Assembly: GCA_018780435.1 (NCBI GenBank)
Contig: JADMJS010000500.1
Location: 1-39,941 of the forward strand
DNA length: 39,941 bases
Direction: 5' to 3'
Origin: Myxococcales bacterium
Lineage (GTDB): Bacteria > Myxococcota_A > UBA9042 > GCA-2863065
Part shown: positions 32,290 to 39,941 of the stretch, piece after piece
Layout of the letters: each line of letters begins with the position of its first letter
Numbering within the stretch: the stretch's first letter is position 1
The notes under the pieces: generated by a model
What the model saw: only the letters and a program-made list of their open reading frames with translations
What the model was told of the DNA's origin: nothing
The model's database searches: none
Made by a program: the position numbers and the translations under genes

Positions 32290-32616
32290 TCAGAACGGAT
32301 TACTCCGAACCGACCGGCCGATTTCATCGACAAAGGAACGGGCCAACTTGACCCCTTTGTAGGCGAAATCCGATTTACCAAGGATGTAGAAGACTTCGGG
32401 TTTTTGGATCTTGCCCACGATGACGAGCTCGTCGTTGATCTCGTTCAAATTCGTGAGCGACGCGGCTTTGCTGCGGGTATTGCCGCCCTTCGCGCCGTTC
32501 GTATCGGCCTGGGCGTCTGCCTTGGGCTCGTCGGCGAACGCAGCGGGGCTGGCGACGAGCGCCGCGAGCGCGAGAGCACGAAGATGGTGGTTCATGAAGG
32601 CAGTCAGGCTCATCAT
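32290..32616 (-). CDS. Small exported protein of the Glt-like cluster
   Basis: A 108-aa protein. ATG 32616 has GGAG 8 bp upstream and overlaps the stop of the GltE-like gene (ATGA). A signal peptide ([19 protein letters not shown], cleavage near FA-DEP) leads to a short Ala/Asp/Lys-rich linker and a ~50-residue conserved-looking end: [20 protein letters not shown] and [18 protein letters not shown] recall similar short proteins next to AgmX/PglI-type genes in this phylum, but I have no functional name for it. It is probably periplasmic and possibly a small adaptor of the complex; it might correspond to GltF/NfsF by position only. Confidence 0.75.
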   Translation of the reverse strand: MMSLTAFMNHHLRALALAALVASPAAFADEPKADAQADTNGAKGGNTRSKAASLTNLNEINDELVIVGKIQKPEVFYILGKSDFAYKGVKLARSFVDEIGRSVRSNPF

Positions 32617-34283
32617 CGCAGTGGCTCCTGTACGCGGTGCGCCGACGCCTGGCCTGGTAGCGGCTCAGGCTCCGGCTCCGGCTCGGGCAGCGGTTCCGGC
32701 TCCGGCTCCGGCATCGGCTCGGGGACTGGCTGCGGAACGGGTTCCGGAACCGGCGCCGGTGCCGGTGCGGGCTCGGGCTCGGGCGCGGGCGCCGGTGCGG
32801 GCTCGGGCGCCGGTGAGGGTTCGGGCGCGGGTGCGGGCTCGGGCGCCGGTGAGGGTTCGGGCGCGGGTGCGGGCTCGGGCGCTGGCGCCGGTGCGGGCTC
32901 AGGTTCGGGCACCGGTGCGGGTTCGGGCACCGGTGCGGGCTCGGGCGCGGGTGCGGGCTCGGGCGCCGGCTCAGCAGTGCCGTCGTCGCCTTCGCCAGTA
33001 GCTTCGGCCCCGGTGTCCGTCGCGTCTTCGCCTCCAGTCCCACCCTCGTCGGTCCCACCCTCGTCGGTCCCACCCTCGTCGGTGCCGCCCTCGGGCTCTT
33101 CGGGGTTCTTCAGCTCCTCTTCCTTCGCCCGGCGCTGCTCGTCGATGATTCGTTTCGCCTCGGCGATGTACTCGTCGACGGGGTCGTCCTTCGGAGCGCG
33201 GGGGCCGGCGGCGTTCTTGTAGTCGTTGAAGTGGCGGATCGCCTTCTCGAGACGCTCTTCGTCCGTCATGCCGTCCATCTGGGTCTCGAAGTAGAGGATC
33301 CCCAGGTTGAAGAGCGCGTCGGCGAACTGGTCGTCGAGCGCGAGGGCGCGCTCGTAGGCGTCGCGGGCTTTGTCGGCTTGTTTGAGACCGCGATAGGCGT
33401 TGCCGAGATTGAGCAAGGCGGCGCGGAATCCGGGAGCGACCTCGACGGCCTTCTCGAGCGCGGCGATCGCCGCCGGGTAGTCACCGACCTCTTGATAGAC
33501 CACGCCGAGGTTGTTCAGCACCTCTGGGAAGTCCGGTGAGGCGTCGGCGGCCTCGCGCAGCGCCGCGACGGCACGCTGCCAGTCCTTGCGCTTGATGTAG
33601 ATCTGACCACGAAGGAAAGACAGCGTGGCATCGGGGCCCGCTTCCAGCCCTTGGGAGACGACGAAGAGCGCCAAGTCGATGCGGTCGGACGCGACGTACG
33701 CGCGAGCGATATTGCGCATCGCACCTCGGTTCACCTCGTCCACCTTCAGGACCTCGGCGGCCTCCGCGATGGCGCGCTGGTGCAGGCCGAGCGCGACCCA
33801 CGTCTCGACCAGGAGGTTCTTCATCTCAAGATCGTCCGGGTGGGACTCGGCCCAACGCTCGAGCAGGTCACGTGCGTCGCCGGGTTGCCCCGCATGCAGC
33901 AGCGTCCTCGCCCGCAATCGGATGGCCTCGGGGCCCTCCGCCGACTTCTCAAGGGCAGTGAGAGACGCTGCGAGCGCTTCCTCGCGTCGGCCGAGTCGAA
34001 GCAGCGCGCCGACGAGGGTCGATGCCGCCTCGATATCGTTCGGGTTGTCCTTCACGAACCCCGCTAGCTGCGGCACCCCCGACTCGAAGTCGTGAGCCCG
34101 CACCGACGACAGCGCTTCGTCGCGATTGGCGCCTCTAACGGGCTCCACCGGCGGCACAGTCGTGGCTGCTTTCGGGGGTGTCTTCTCGCGCACCGGGACG
34201 GGCCCAGTGCCGCAGCCCGTCAGGAGGAGAGCCAGAGCGACACTTCCGGTGATGATAGGGGCCGCGATAAAGCGTCGCGTCAT
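32613..34283 (-). CDS. gltE: TPR lipoprotein with Pro/Glu tail (GltE-like)
   Basis: A 556-aa protein from ATG 34283, overlapping the upstream gene by 4 bp. Lipobox LLTGC near residue 24. Residues ~60-370 are about eight TPR units ([80 protein letters not shown]). After a helical stretch comes TDEGG x3-4, then ~105 residues of Pro-Ala-Pro-Glu-Pro type, which would form an extended stiff arm. In M. xanthus GltE (AglT) is a TPR lipoprotein of the gliding complex linking periplasmic and outer-membrane parts. Domain layout and neighbours agree; the exact orthology is not proven. Confidence 0.82.
   Translation of the reverse strand: MTRRFIAAPIITGSVALALLLTGCGTGPVPVREKTPPKAATTVPPVEPVRGANRDEALSSVRAHDFESGVPQLAGFVKDNPNDIEAASTLVGALLRLGRREEALAASLTALEKSAEGPEAIRLRARTLLHAGQPGDARDLLERWAESHPDDLEMKNLLVETWVALGLHQRAIAEAAEVLKVDEVNRGAMRNIARAYVASDRIDLALFVVSQGLEAGPDATLSFLRGQIYIKRKDWQRAVAALREAADASPDFPEVLNNLGVVYQEVGDYPAAIAALEKAVEVAPGFRAALLNLGNAYRGLKQADKARDAYERALALDDQFADALFNLGILYFETQMDGMTDEERLEKAIRHFNDYKNAAGPRAPKDDPVDEYIAEAKRIIDEQRRAKEEELKNPEEPEGGTDEGGTDEGGTDEGGTGGEDATDTGAEATGEGDDGTAEPAPEPAPAPEPAPVPEPAPVPEPEPAPAPAPEPAPAPEPSPAPEPAPAPEPSPAPEPAPAPAPEPEPAPAPAPVPEPVPQPVPEPMPEPEPEPLPEPEPEPEPLPGQASAHRVQEPLR
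32655..33081. repeat. Low-complexity coding repeats in the GltE-like gene
   Basis: Two tracts are present. Bases 33037-33081 are three identical 15-bp units (GTCCCACCCTCGTCG on the plus strand, encoding TDEGG) plus a diverged fourth. Bases ~32655-32980 are a mosaic of GGCTCGGGC/GGTGCGGGC-like units encoding the Pro/Glu/Ala tail. Such tracts readily change length by slippage. Confidence 0.9.
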
Positions 34284-37200
34284 GGCTGCGGCTCCGGTTC
34301 AGGGGAAGGCTCTGGGACCGGCTCGGGCTCGGGCGCCGGCTCACCCGGTTGCGAGTCCGGCTGCCCCGCACCCGGCTCATTCAGCGACGGTGCTTCGACC
34401 TTGATCGGCTCGGGCCCTTCGCCCGCCGGCTCGGCGGGTTCCACCGGCTCAGGCTCAAGTACCGCCGGGACGTCGGTCGAGAACTCGTACTGACGCTTCT
34501 CCGCCTTGAAGAGCGGGTACTCGGCGGGCTTGTAGGTGTTGAGCTCCTTGAGCGCGCGTTGTGACCACTCGTTCACGATCTTGAACTCACGCGCCTTCGC
34601 CACGGCGACCGCGTACCGCTCGATCGCGACGTTCTCCCATTTGATCGCTTGCTCCTCGATCTGCGTTCTGAAGAGGTCCATGTCCTCGTCGGACAGCCCC
34701 GGAGGGTCGGGCGCGTCATAGAGCATTTGCGCGAAGAGCTGGTAGAGGTAGCCGACTCTCACGAAGCTCGCGACGGTCCAGTCGAAAGCCTTGTACTGGA
34801 AGACTTCGACGTACTTCGCCTCAAGGTCGTTTAGCATCTGGCGCTTGGCTGCCAGGATCTTTCCTTGATTGGCCGTGGAGCCTGAGAGCTTCAGGCGCTC
34901 GTAACGCCGGAACTCGTTCTCGACGAGCTCGAACCGAGCCTTGGCGGGCGCGGCGGCGGCGGCGCTCCCTTCCGCGATCTGGCGGCGAGCGGCTTCGTCG
35001 ATGGTCTGTTGGTAGTAGCGTTCGGCGTCCTTCCAGTCGTTCTTGGCCTTGTGCAGGTCGCCGAGCCGGAGCGTCGCCTCTACGATCTTGCCGTCGGCGC
35101 CCGGCGCCGCGTTGTAACGCGTGATGAACTCGCGCCACGTCGCGATCTCGCCGCTCTTGTCGCCAGTGCGCTCGAAGATGCGGCCGACGTTGTAGAGAGC
35201 CTGCGAGGCGTCGTCTCGTGTGCTGAAGTCGGTCATGTACTTTCGGTACATGGTCACCGCTTCTTTGAAGTTACCCTGCATCTCAAGCAGCCGAGCCGCC
35301 TGGAACAGCGCGTACGGCGCGCGCTCGCTCTTCGGGAAGGAGCTGGCGAGGGCCGCGTACAGGCCGACCGAGCGGTCGAAGGCGAAGAACTTCCGATTGT
35401 TCTCCGCCATGTAGAACAGCGAATCCTCGCGGTACTGGCTGCCGGCAAAGTGCGGTTCGGTCGCGATGCGCTCGAAGACGCGCGCGGCCGAGTTCCAGTG
35501 CTTGGCGTTCTGGTAGGCGAGCGCGGCGTTGTAGAGCGCCTTGTCCATGAACTTGCTGGCCGGATCTTCGTTCACGACACGCTCGAACTCTTCGGCGGCC
35601 TCCACGAACTTCTGCTCCTCGAACAGCAGCATGGCCCGATCGAATTTTTGCCCGAGCTTGAAGCCAGCCACCTGCTTCTTGACAGCCGCGACGTCCTCCG
35701 GACGACCAATGCCGTCCTTTGCAATGCGGTCCGACCAGGCTTCGACGTTCGGCCAGTCGTTCTCGGCCCGGTAGCTGTTGATGATGTTGAACGCTGCGAA
35801 CGCGGCTTCCCGCTTCAGCGGGTGCTTCTTGACGACCGATTCGAAGCGCTTCCGAGCCTCGTCGAAGTTCTTGAAATTGTAGTAGAGCAGGCCAGTCCGG
35901 TACTCGAGGGTGACCGGGAAGTCGGGGGTGTCCTTGGCCGCGATGTTCAGCGCGAGGTAGGAATCCGCCTGCTTCACCCACTCCAGCGCGACCTCGGGGA
36001 CTTCCTCCGGTTGCATTCGCCGAATGTCGGAGGTCCGCTCCTCGGGCGGCGGGTACTCGACGGCGTCACGAGCTTCCACTCGACCGTCGATCTTCTTCGC
36101 AGCGACGAGCTCGGCGATGTGTTGCTCGAGTGCCGCGACAGCCGAGTACGCCGATCGGTCCCGGTATTGCGTCTGCTTCTTGATGTCGCGGACTTCGGCG
36201 TAAGCAGCGGACGCGGCCGGGTACTGGCCGCCGTAATAGAGCGCTTCCGCCAGCAGGAAGCGAATCTCATAGGCTTCGCGGCGGTTTCCGTACTCCGCGA
36301 TGTAGGCCTTGTAAGACTCGGCCGCCTTCAAGTAGGCGGCAGACGCCTCGCGTTCGGAGCCCGATGCCTTCAGCTCCTGCGCCCGAGCGTGGTCGATGGT
36401 CCCGGCCTGCCGCAGGATGGTCTCGATGGTCCGGTCGACGCGCGAACGAACCCCGCCATTGACCGTGTTGGCATTCGCCCAGGCCGAGCCGCGACCGAAC
36501 TCCGCGACGTAACGTTCGCGCTCGCGGCGGAGCCCGTCGAGGTCGTTGGCCTGGTAGTAGGCCTCGATGACCTTCTCCTGAAAGTCCGGGTTCTTGGCGG
36601 AGTTCGGATCGCGTTCGATCAGCGTCCGGTACACCTCCGCCGACTGCAGGAAGTACTTCGTCTGGAAGAGCTCGCTGAGGCTCTTGGCGTACTCCTCCAG
36701 GATGGCGTTCTCAGCGGGCGTCTTGTCGTTCAGGTAGCGCAACGCGCGCTTCACGCCGGCGTCCGCGTCGGGCTCGTTGTCGCCGTTCCAGTCCTCTTCC
36801 GCGAGGGAGCGGGCGAGGTACTGAATCGCCTCTTCCCGGAGCGCCTCACCGAGCACCGACCGCTTGCCCTGCTTCGCATCCACCTCGTAGCGCGAGATGA
36901 GGTCCTTGAAGCCACTGATGGCGCGGTCGTAGTCGTAGGACATGAAGTATGTCCAAGCGAGCTTGTAGAGCACCATCGGATAGTTCTTGGCGTCCGGATA
37001 CTTGGACGCCTCCACATAAGCCCGCTCCGCCAGGCGCCACTCCTGGTTATCGAAGTGGTACTCGCCCACGCGAAGCCACGACTCGGCCGTGAACTGGCTC
37101 TTGTCCCCAAAGGTCGTCGCGAGCTTCTCCCACGCGTCACGCGCTTCACGCTCTTTCCCGCCTCGGTTGAGGAGGTAGGCCTGCTTGTAGAGCACGACGT

Positions 37201-37798
37201 CGGTGAGCCGGAAGTCCTTGAAACGGCGAAGGATCTCGTCGTAGAGCTTTACCGACTCCGAGTAGTCTTCCGAGGGCGACTCGGGCTCGGCCGGGATCTT
37301 GCCGCGCCGCCAGAGCGCCATGTTGCGATCGTACTGCTCGCGGAGGGAGAAGCCGTCCACCTGCGATCGCTCGAAGAGGAGGTCCGCGAGCCGGTACATC
37401 GCGTCCGGCGTGTGTTCGGGATGGTTCGGATACTGACGGACGAACTTCTCAAGCATCGTGACCGCTTCGAGGCGGTACTCGTGCTCAAGGGTCTCGATGT
37501 CGTCAATCTGGCGGCGATACGCCGAATCGAGCTGACGCTGGCGGGCCCGTACGGCGGCTTGACCCGTCGCTCGCAGCTCGTACTCGTAGCCCTTACCGAT
37601 GGCCTCGAGGCGCTTCGTGGACTCGTCGAACTCCTGGAGCGCCTTCTCCTGCTCAGCCGGCGACAGTGCCTCCAGCGGCGCGACGCGGCCCGCCTTGGTC
37701 TCTTCGGCCCCGGCCAGGGGTGAGATCATCGCCAAAATCGCGGCGGCACCCCAAGAGAGCGGAGCTGTAGCGAGTCCCAATCGGCGCGATGTCATCAT
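34280..37798 (-). CDS. Large periplasmic TPR protein (GltD/NfsD-like)
   Basis: A 1172-aa protein from ATG 37798, overlapping the gene upstream by 4 bp. A signal peptide (cleavage near LAGA-EET) precedes a long alpha-solenoid of TPR-like units from about residue 60 to 1090 ([80 protein letters not shown]). The last ~70 residues are a Pro/Glu-rich tail ([19 protein letters not shown]), like that of the next gene. Length, solenoid structure and position before a GltE-like gene resemble GltD (AgnA) or NfsD. It is probably a periplasmic scaffold of the trans-envelope complex. Confidence 0.82.
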   Translation of the reverse strand: MMTSRRLGLATAPLSWGAAAILAMISPLAGAEETKAGRVAPLEALSPAEQEKALQEFDESTKRLEAIGKGYEYELRATGQAAVRARQRQLDSAYRRQIDDIETLEHEYRLEAVTMLEKFVRQYPNHPEHTPDAMYRLADLLFERSQVDGFSLREQYDRNMALWRRGKIPAEPESPSEDYSESVKLYDEILRRFKDFRLTDVVLYKQAYLLNRGGKEREARDAWEKLATTFGDKSQFTAESWLRVGEYHFDNQEWRLAERAYVEASKYPDAKNYPMVLYKLAWTYFMSYDYDRAISGFKDLISRYEVDAKQGKRSVLGEALREEAIQYLARSLAEEDWNGDNEPDADAGVKRALRYLNDKTPAENAILEEYAKSLSELFQTKYFLQSAEVYRTLIERDPNSAKNPDFQEKVIEAYYQANDLDGLRRERERYVAEFGRGSAWANANTVNGGVRSRVDRTIETILRQAGTIDHARAQELKASGSEREASAAYLKAAESYKAYIAEYGNRREAYEIRFLLAEALYYGGQYPAASAAYAEVRDIKKQTQYRDRSAYSAVAALEQHIAELVAAKKIDGRVEARDAVEYPPPEERTSDIRRMQPEEVPEVALEWVKQADSYLALNIAAKDTPDFPVTLEYRTGLLYYNFKNFDEARKRFESVVKKHPLKREAAFAAFNIINSYRAENDWPNVEAWSDRIAKDGIGRPEDVAAVKKQVAGFKLGQKFDRAMLLFEEQKFVEAAEEFERVVNEDPASKFMDKALYNAALAYQNAKHWNSAARVFERIATEPHFAGSQYREDSLFYMAENNRKFFAFDRSVGLYAALASSFPKSERAPYALFQAARLLEMQGNFKEAVTMYRKYMTDFSTRDDASQALYNVGRIFERTGDKSGEIATWREFITRYNAAPGADGKIVEATLRLGDLHKAKNDWKDAERYYQQTIDEAARRQIAEGSAAAAAPAKARFELVENEFRRYERLKLSGSTANQGKILAAKRQMLNDLEAKYVEVFQYKAFDWTVASFVRVGYLYQLFAQMLYDAPDPPGLSDEDMDLFRTQIEEQAIKWENVAIERYAVAVAKAREFKIVNEWSQRALKELNTYKPAEYPLFKAEKRQYEFSTDVPAVLEPEPVEPAEPAGEGPEPIKVEAPSLNEPGAGQPDSQPGEPAPEPEPVPEPSPEPEPQP

Positions 37799-39941
37799 GG
37801 CTTGTTCATCGCCTCGACGGACTCTTCGAGGCGCTTCAGCATCTCCTCGCGCTCCAGTTGGAGGTCCGAGATCCGTTCCGTCTCGCGTTGCTTGCGTCGA
37901 TAAGCGACGTCGATGACCCCCACGTCAGCTTCGAGGACGTAGTCGTCGAGCCGGCGCATGGCGTCGCGGAAGAGCGGCGCCCCGACGTCGCGTGACATGC
38001 GGTCCGAATCCCGTCCGAACGCGGCGACCTGGCGCTCATAGCCTTCGAGGAGCTTTCGCTCGGCCTCCACTTCGCCGCGGAACTCTTCGGCTTTTTGTCG
38101 GGCCGCGTTCTCGATGGCCGTTTGCAGTTGGTCGAGCCGCCCGATGGCGGCCATCGCACGACGCCGCAAGTTCGTCGCGCCATCGAAGCCCGGCTTGCCT
38201 CGCGCGCTGGTGTCGGCGAGGCGTTCGATCTCGGAGTGAACGTCGAGCAGCGTCTTGCGGTTACGCTCGTCCGTCTGCTCGCTCGCATCCCCAGCGCCGA
38301 TGGTCACACTGCGTCGTGCCAGCGCGCTACCGACGTTCGCCTGGCGCTGGCTCAGGACGGTGTAGTGCTTCTTGCGCTCGTTCAAGACCGTCTCGATGGC
38401 GGCGAGCTCCGCGCTTGAGAGGTCGCCCCCATCGGCGAAACGACGCTCTGAGAGCCAACTCTCGATGGCACGGAGCTCGGTGCCGATGTCCTCGAGCCTG
38501 CGTTCGCTCTTGTAAGCCTCGCGCTTCAAATCAGTGACACTGTCCCGCAGAACGCCGACACGACGCTCGAAGTCGATGACACGACGGGGCGCGCTCGAAA
38601 GCGCCGACTCCGCGGCGCTGCGCTTCTCGATGAGGCGGAGGAGCGCGTCTCGGGCGCCACCATCGAGGCCTTGGAGCGCCAACCGCTCCTTCTCCTCGAT
38701 AGCCGCAGAGCTCACGTCCATCAGCTCGTTCTTTGCTAGGAGGACTCGGGTCCACGCGGCGCTGAGGTTCGGAAAGCTCTCCAGGCGGCTCTCCGACGAG
38801 AGCGCTTCGTCGATCTCGCGGACGATCTGGTTGGCCTCACCGACCTCGATGCGCTGCTGCGACATGTCGTCGAAGAGGCCGACCAGGATCTTCAGCTGGG
38901 GATCGTTCTCGATCCACGCCTTGGCGCGGTCGGAGAGCACTGTGGTCGTGGCGAAGGCGTCTCCATTTCGCACCGTAAGCCACCGGAAGTACGACTTGAG
39001 CGCGTCCTTGTCCCGCGAGAAGACGTCGAGCTCGGTCCGGATGGGGCGGAAGCGCTGAAGTACTTCGCTGTACGCCTCTTGCGCAGCGTCGCCGCGTTCG
39101 AGCTGGATGTTGAGTCGACCGCGCAAGATCTGGGCGTCAGTGATGGCGCCGTCCTCTTCCGCCGTGAGCAAGAGGAGCTCGAGAGCGTTGAGCGCCCGGT
39201 CGTACTTCTCGGCGTTCACGTAGGTCCAGCACATCTCGTAGAGCGCCCGAAAGAAGAACGGCGAGCCTCGCTCGATCTCCGAATACTGCTCGAGGGCCAG
39301 GTCGAAATCGCCGGTCTCGAGGTAGAGACGCGCCAAGGACATGCGCGCCATCTCGAGGAGGTCCTTGTTCGGGCGGTCGCCGGAGGCCTCCCCCTCCGCG
39401 GCCTGGAACACGCGTTGGAAGGCGGTGATCGCGTCCTTGAACTGATCCTGCTCGGTCAGCGCGACGCCGACGTAGAACTGAGACGGGGCGTACTCGGGTG
39501 TGCCCGCCGGAATGAGGCCGAGCGCCAAGGCCGCCTCGGCGTGCCGGCCCAGGCGGGTGAGCCCCTTGCCGAAGGCGTACTGAGTCTCGGGCCCACGGAC
39601 CGGCAGTTGCGCGATCTTCTGAATGGCGGCTTCGAGCCCGGCGCCGGAGCGCGTACTGAGCCCAATCTCGATGAGGTAACGGAGCGCCTTATCGTAGTAC
39701 TGCCCCGCCGCGCCAGGACCGGCCGCGGCGACCTGCTCCAGAGTCTCACGAGCACCAACGAAATTGCGCAGTTGCAGGAGGCTGAACCCGAGCTGGTAGA
39801 GGACCTCCATCCGTTCGGGGTGCGTCGCGAAGGCGCGATTCATCGTGGCGTCGATGAGGAGCACTGCCGCCTTGGGGTAGTTCTCAAGGTCGAAGTAGAC
39901 CTGCGCGTCGATGAGCCGCTTCTCGATCGGGTAGTAGGTGC
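37795..39941 (-). CDS. TPR/coiled-coil protein of the Glt-like cluster, 5' end outside window
   Basis: The frame runs open to the right edge; at least 715 residues are encoded here, starting TYYPIEKRLIDAQVYFDLEN at the edge. Residues up to ~230 are TPR units (LYQLGFSLLQLRNFVGARET, ALTEQDQFKDAITAFQRVFQ, ARLYLETGDFDLALEQYSEI). The remainder is long charged helices, probably coiled-coil (VIDFERRVGVLRDSVTDLKR, QREAE-like segments, ISDLQLEREEMLKRLEESVE). The stop overlaps the start of the 1172-aa gene by 4 bp, so it is part of the same operon. The start, signal peptide or lipobox and the operon promoter lie beyond the window. It is probably another periplasmic scaffold. Confidence 0.8.
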   Translation of the reverse strand, partial: TYYPIEKRLIDAQVYFDLENYPKAAVLLIDATMNRAFATHPERMEVLYQLGFSLLQLRNFVGARETLEQVAAAGPGAAGQYYDKALRYLIEIGLSTRSGAGLEAAIQKIAQLPVRGPETQYAFGKGLTRLGRHAEAALALGLIPAGTPEYAPSQFYVGVALTEQDQFKDAITAFQRVFQAAEGEASGDRPNKDLLEMARMSLARLYLETGDFDLALEQYSEIERGSPFFFRALYEMCWTYVNAEKYDRALNALELLLLTAEEDGAITDAQILRGRLNIQLERGDAAQEAYSEVLQRFRPIRTELDVFSRDKDALKSYFRWLTVRNGDAFATTTVLSDRAKAWIENDPQLKILVGLFDDMSQQRIEVGEANQIVREIDEALSSESRLESFPNLSAAWTRVLLAKNELMDVSSAAIEEKERLALQGLDGGARDALLRLIEKRSAAESALSSAPRRVIDFERRVGVLRDSVTDLKREAYKSERRLEDIGTELRAIESWLSERRFADGGDLSSAELAAIETVLNERKKHYTVLSQRQANVGSALARRSVTIGAGDASEQTDERNRKTLLDVHSEIERLADTSARGKPGFDGATNLRRRAMAAIGRLDQLQTAIENAARQKAEEFRGEVEAERKLLEGYERQVAAFGRDSDRMSRDVGAPLFRDAMRRLDDYVLEADVGVIDVAYRRKQRETERISDLQLEREEMLKRLEESVEAMNKP

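Noticed and set aside
32655..33081. Short direct repeats looking like a possible CRISPR or minisatellite
   Set aside because: The units are in frame, have no spacers and encode the TDEGG and Pro/Glu tail of the GltE-like lipoprotein.
35009..37723. 904-codon open frame on the plus strand opposite the 1172-aa TPR gene
   Set aside because: High GC bias in third positions of the real gene removes stops on the other strand. The product is Leu/Val/Arg/Glu-rich without motifs, while the minus-strand frame has a signal peptide and TPR units.

Overview
The window is GC-rich (about two thirds G+C by eye) and densely coded. It looks like a chromosome segment from a member of the Myxococcota. The signs are three secreted proteins ending in MYXO-CTERM-like tails (Cys, hydrophobic stretch, Arg cluster), a Glt/Nfs-type envelope machine related to the gliding and spore-coat machines of Myxococcus xanthus, many Pro/Glu- or Asp/Gly/Ser-rich secreted proteins, and an FG-GAP/UnbV lipoprotein. 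I cannot place it below phylum. No rRNA, tRNA, CRISPR or insertion sequence was found.

Bases 1-9.8 kb are a patchwork of short units. They hold the end of a repeat-built surface protein, a two-gene nucleotidyltransferase module, a cytochrome P450 remnant, an alpha/beta hydrolase, a VOC protein coupled to a MYXO-CTERM protein, uracil-DNA glycosylase (ung), a DTW-domain tRNA-modifying enzyme, a TPR protein, another MYXO-CTERM protein and a second VOC protein.

Bases 9.8-17.1 kb look more accessory. They contain a 161-bp hairpin element, a carotenoid-oxygenase-family protein lacking one of four iron-binding His residues, a DJ-1/PfpI protein, an unrecognised 318-aa protein, and a VapBC-type pair lying between two 401-bp direct copies (about 95% identical) of the end of an FG-GAP/UnbV lipoprotein gene. 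The VapC-like protein lacks its first catalytic Asp.

Bases 17.2-23 kb hold OsmC, a large lipoprotein, a small secreted protein, a DUF3626 protein overlapping tail-to-tail with a MYXO-CTERM protein, and a third VOC protein.

Bases 23.1-39.9 kb are all on the minus strand. Transcription order from the right edge is: a TPR/coiled-coil protein (5' end outside the window), a 1172-aa TPR protein (GltD/NfsD-like), a TPR lipoprotein with a long Pro/Glu tail (GltE-like), a small exported protein, a TolQ/ExbB-type motor subunit, a GltG-like protein (degenerate FHA-like domain, one membrane helix, AgmX/PglI-TonB-like C-terminus), a membrane-anchored or exported helical protein, an outer-membrane beta-barrel, and a short polysaccharide-export (OPX) lipoprotein. 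Then, behind a likely promoter of its own, comes dnaK-dnaJ-thiL. Most junctions in the envelope cluster are 1-4 bp overlaps. The barrel plus short OPX matches the composite OPX/beta-barrel polysaccharide exporters known from M. xanthus. Finding it run together with a motor-linked Glt/Nfs-like trans-envelope scaffold, with no glycosyltransferases in the window, is the most interesting feature here: a candidate motor-coupled polysaccharide or slime secretion machine.
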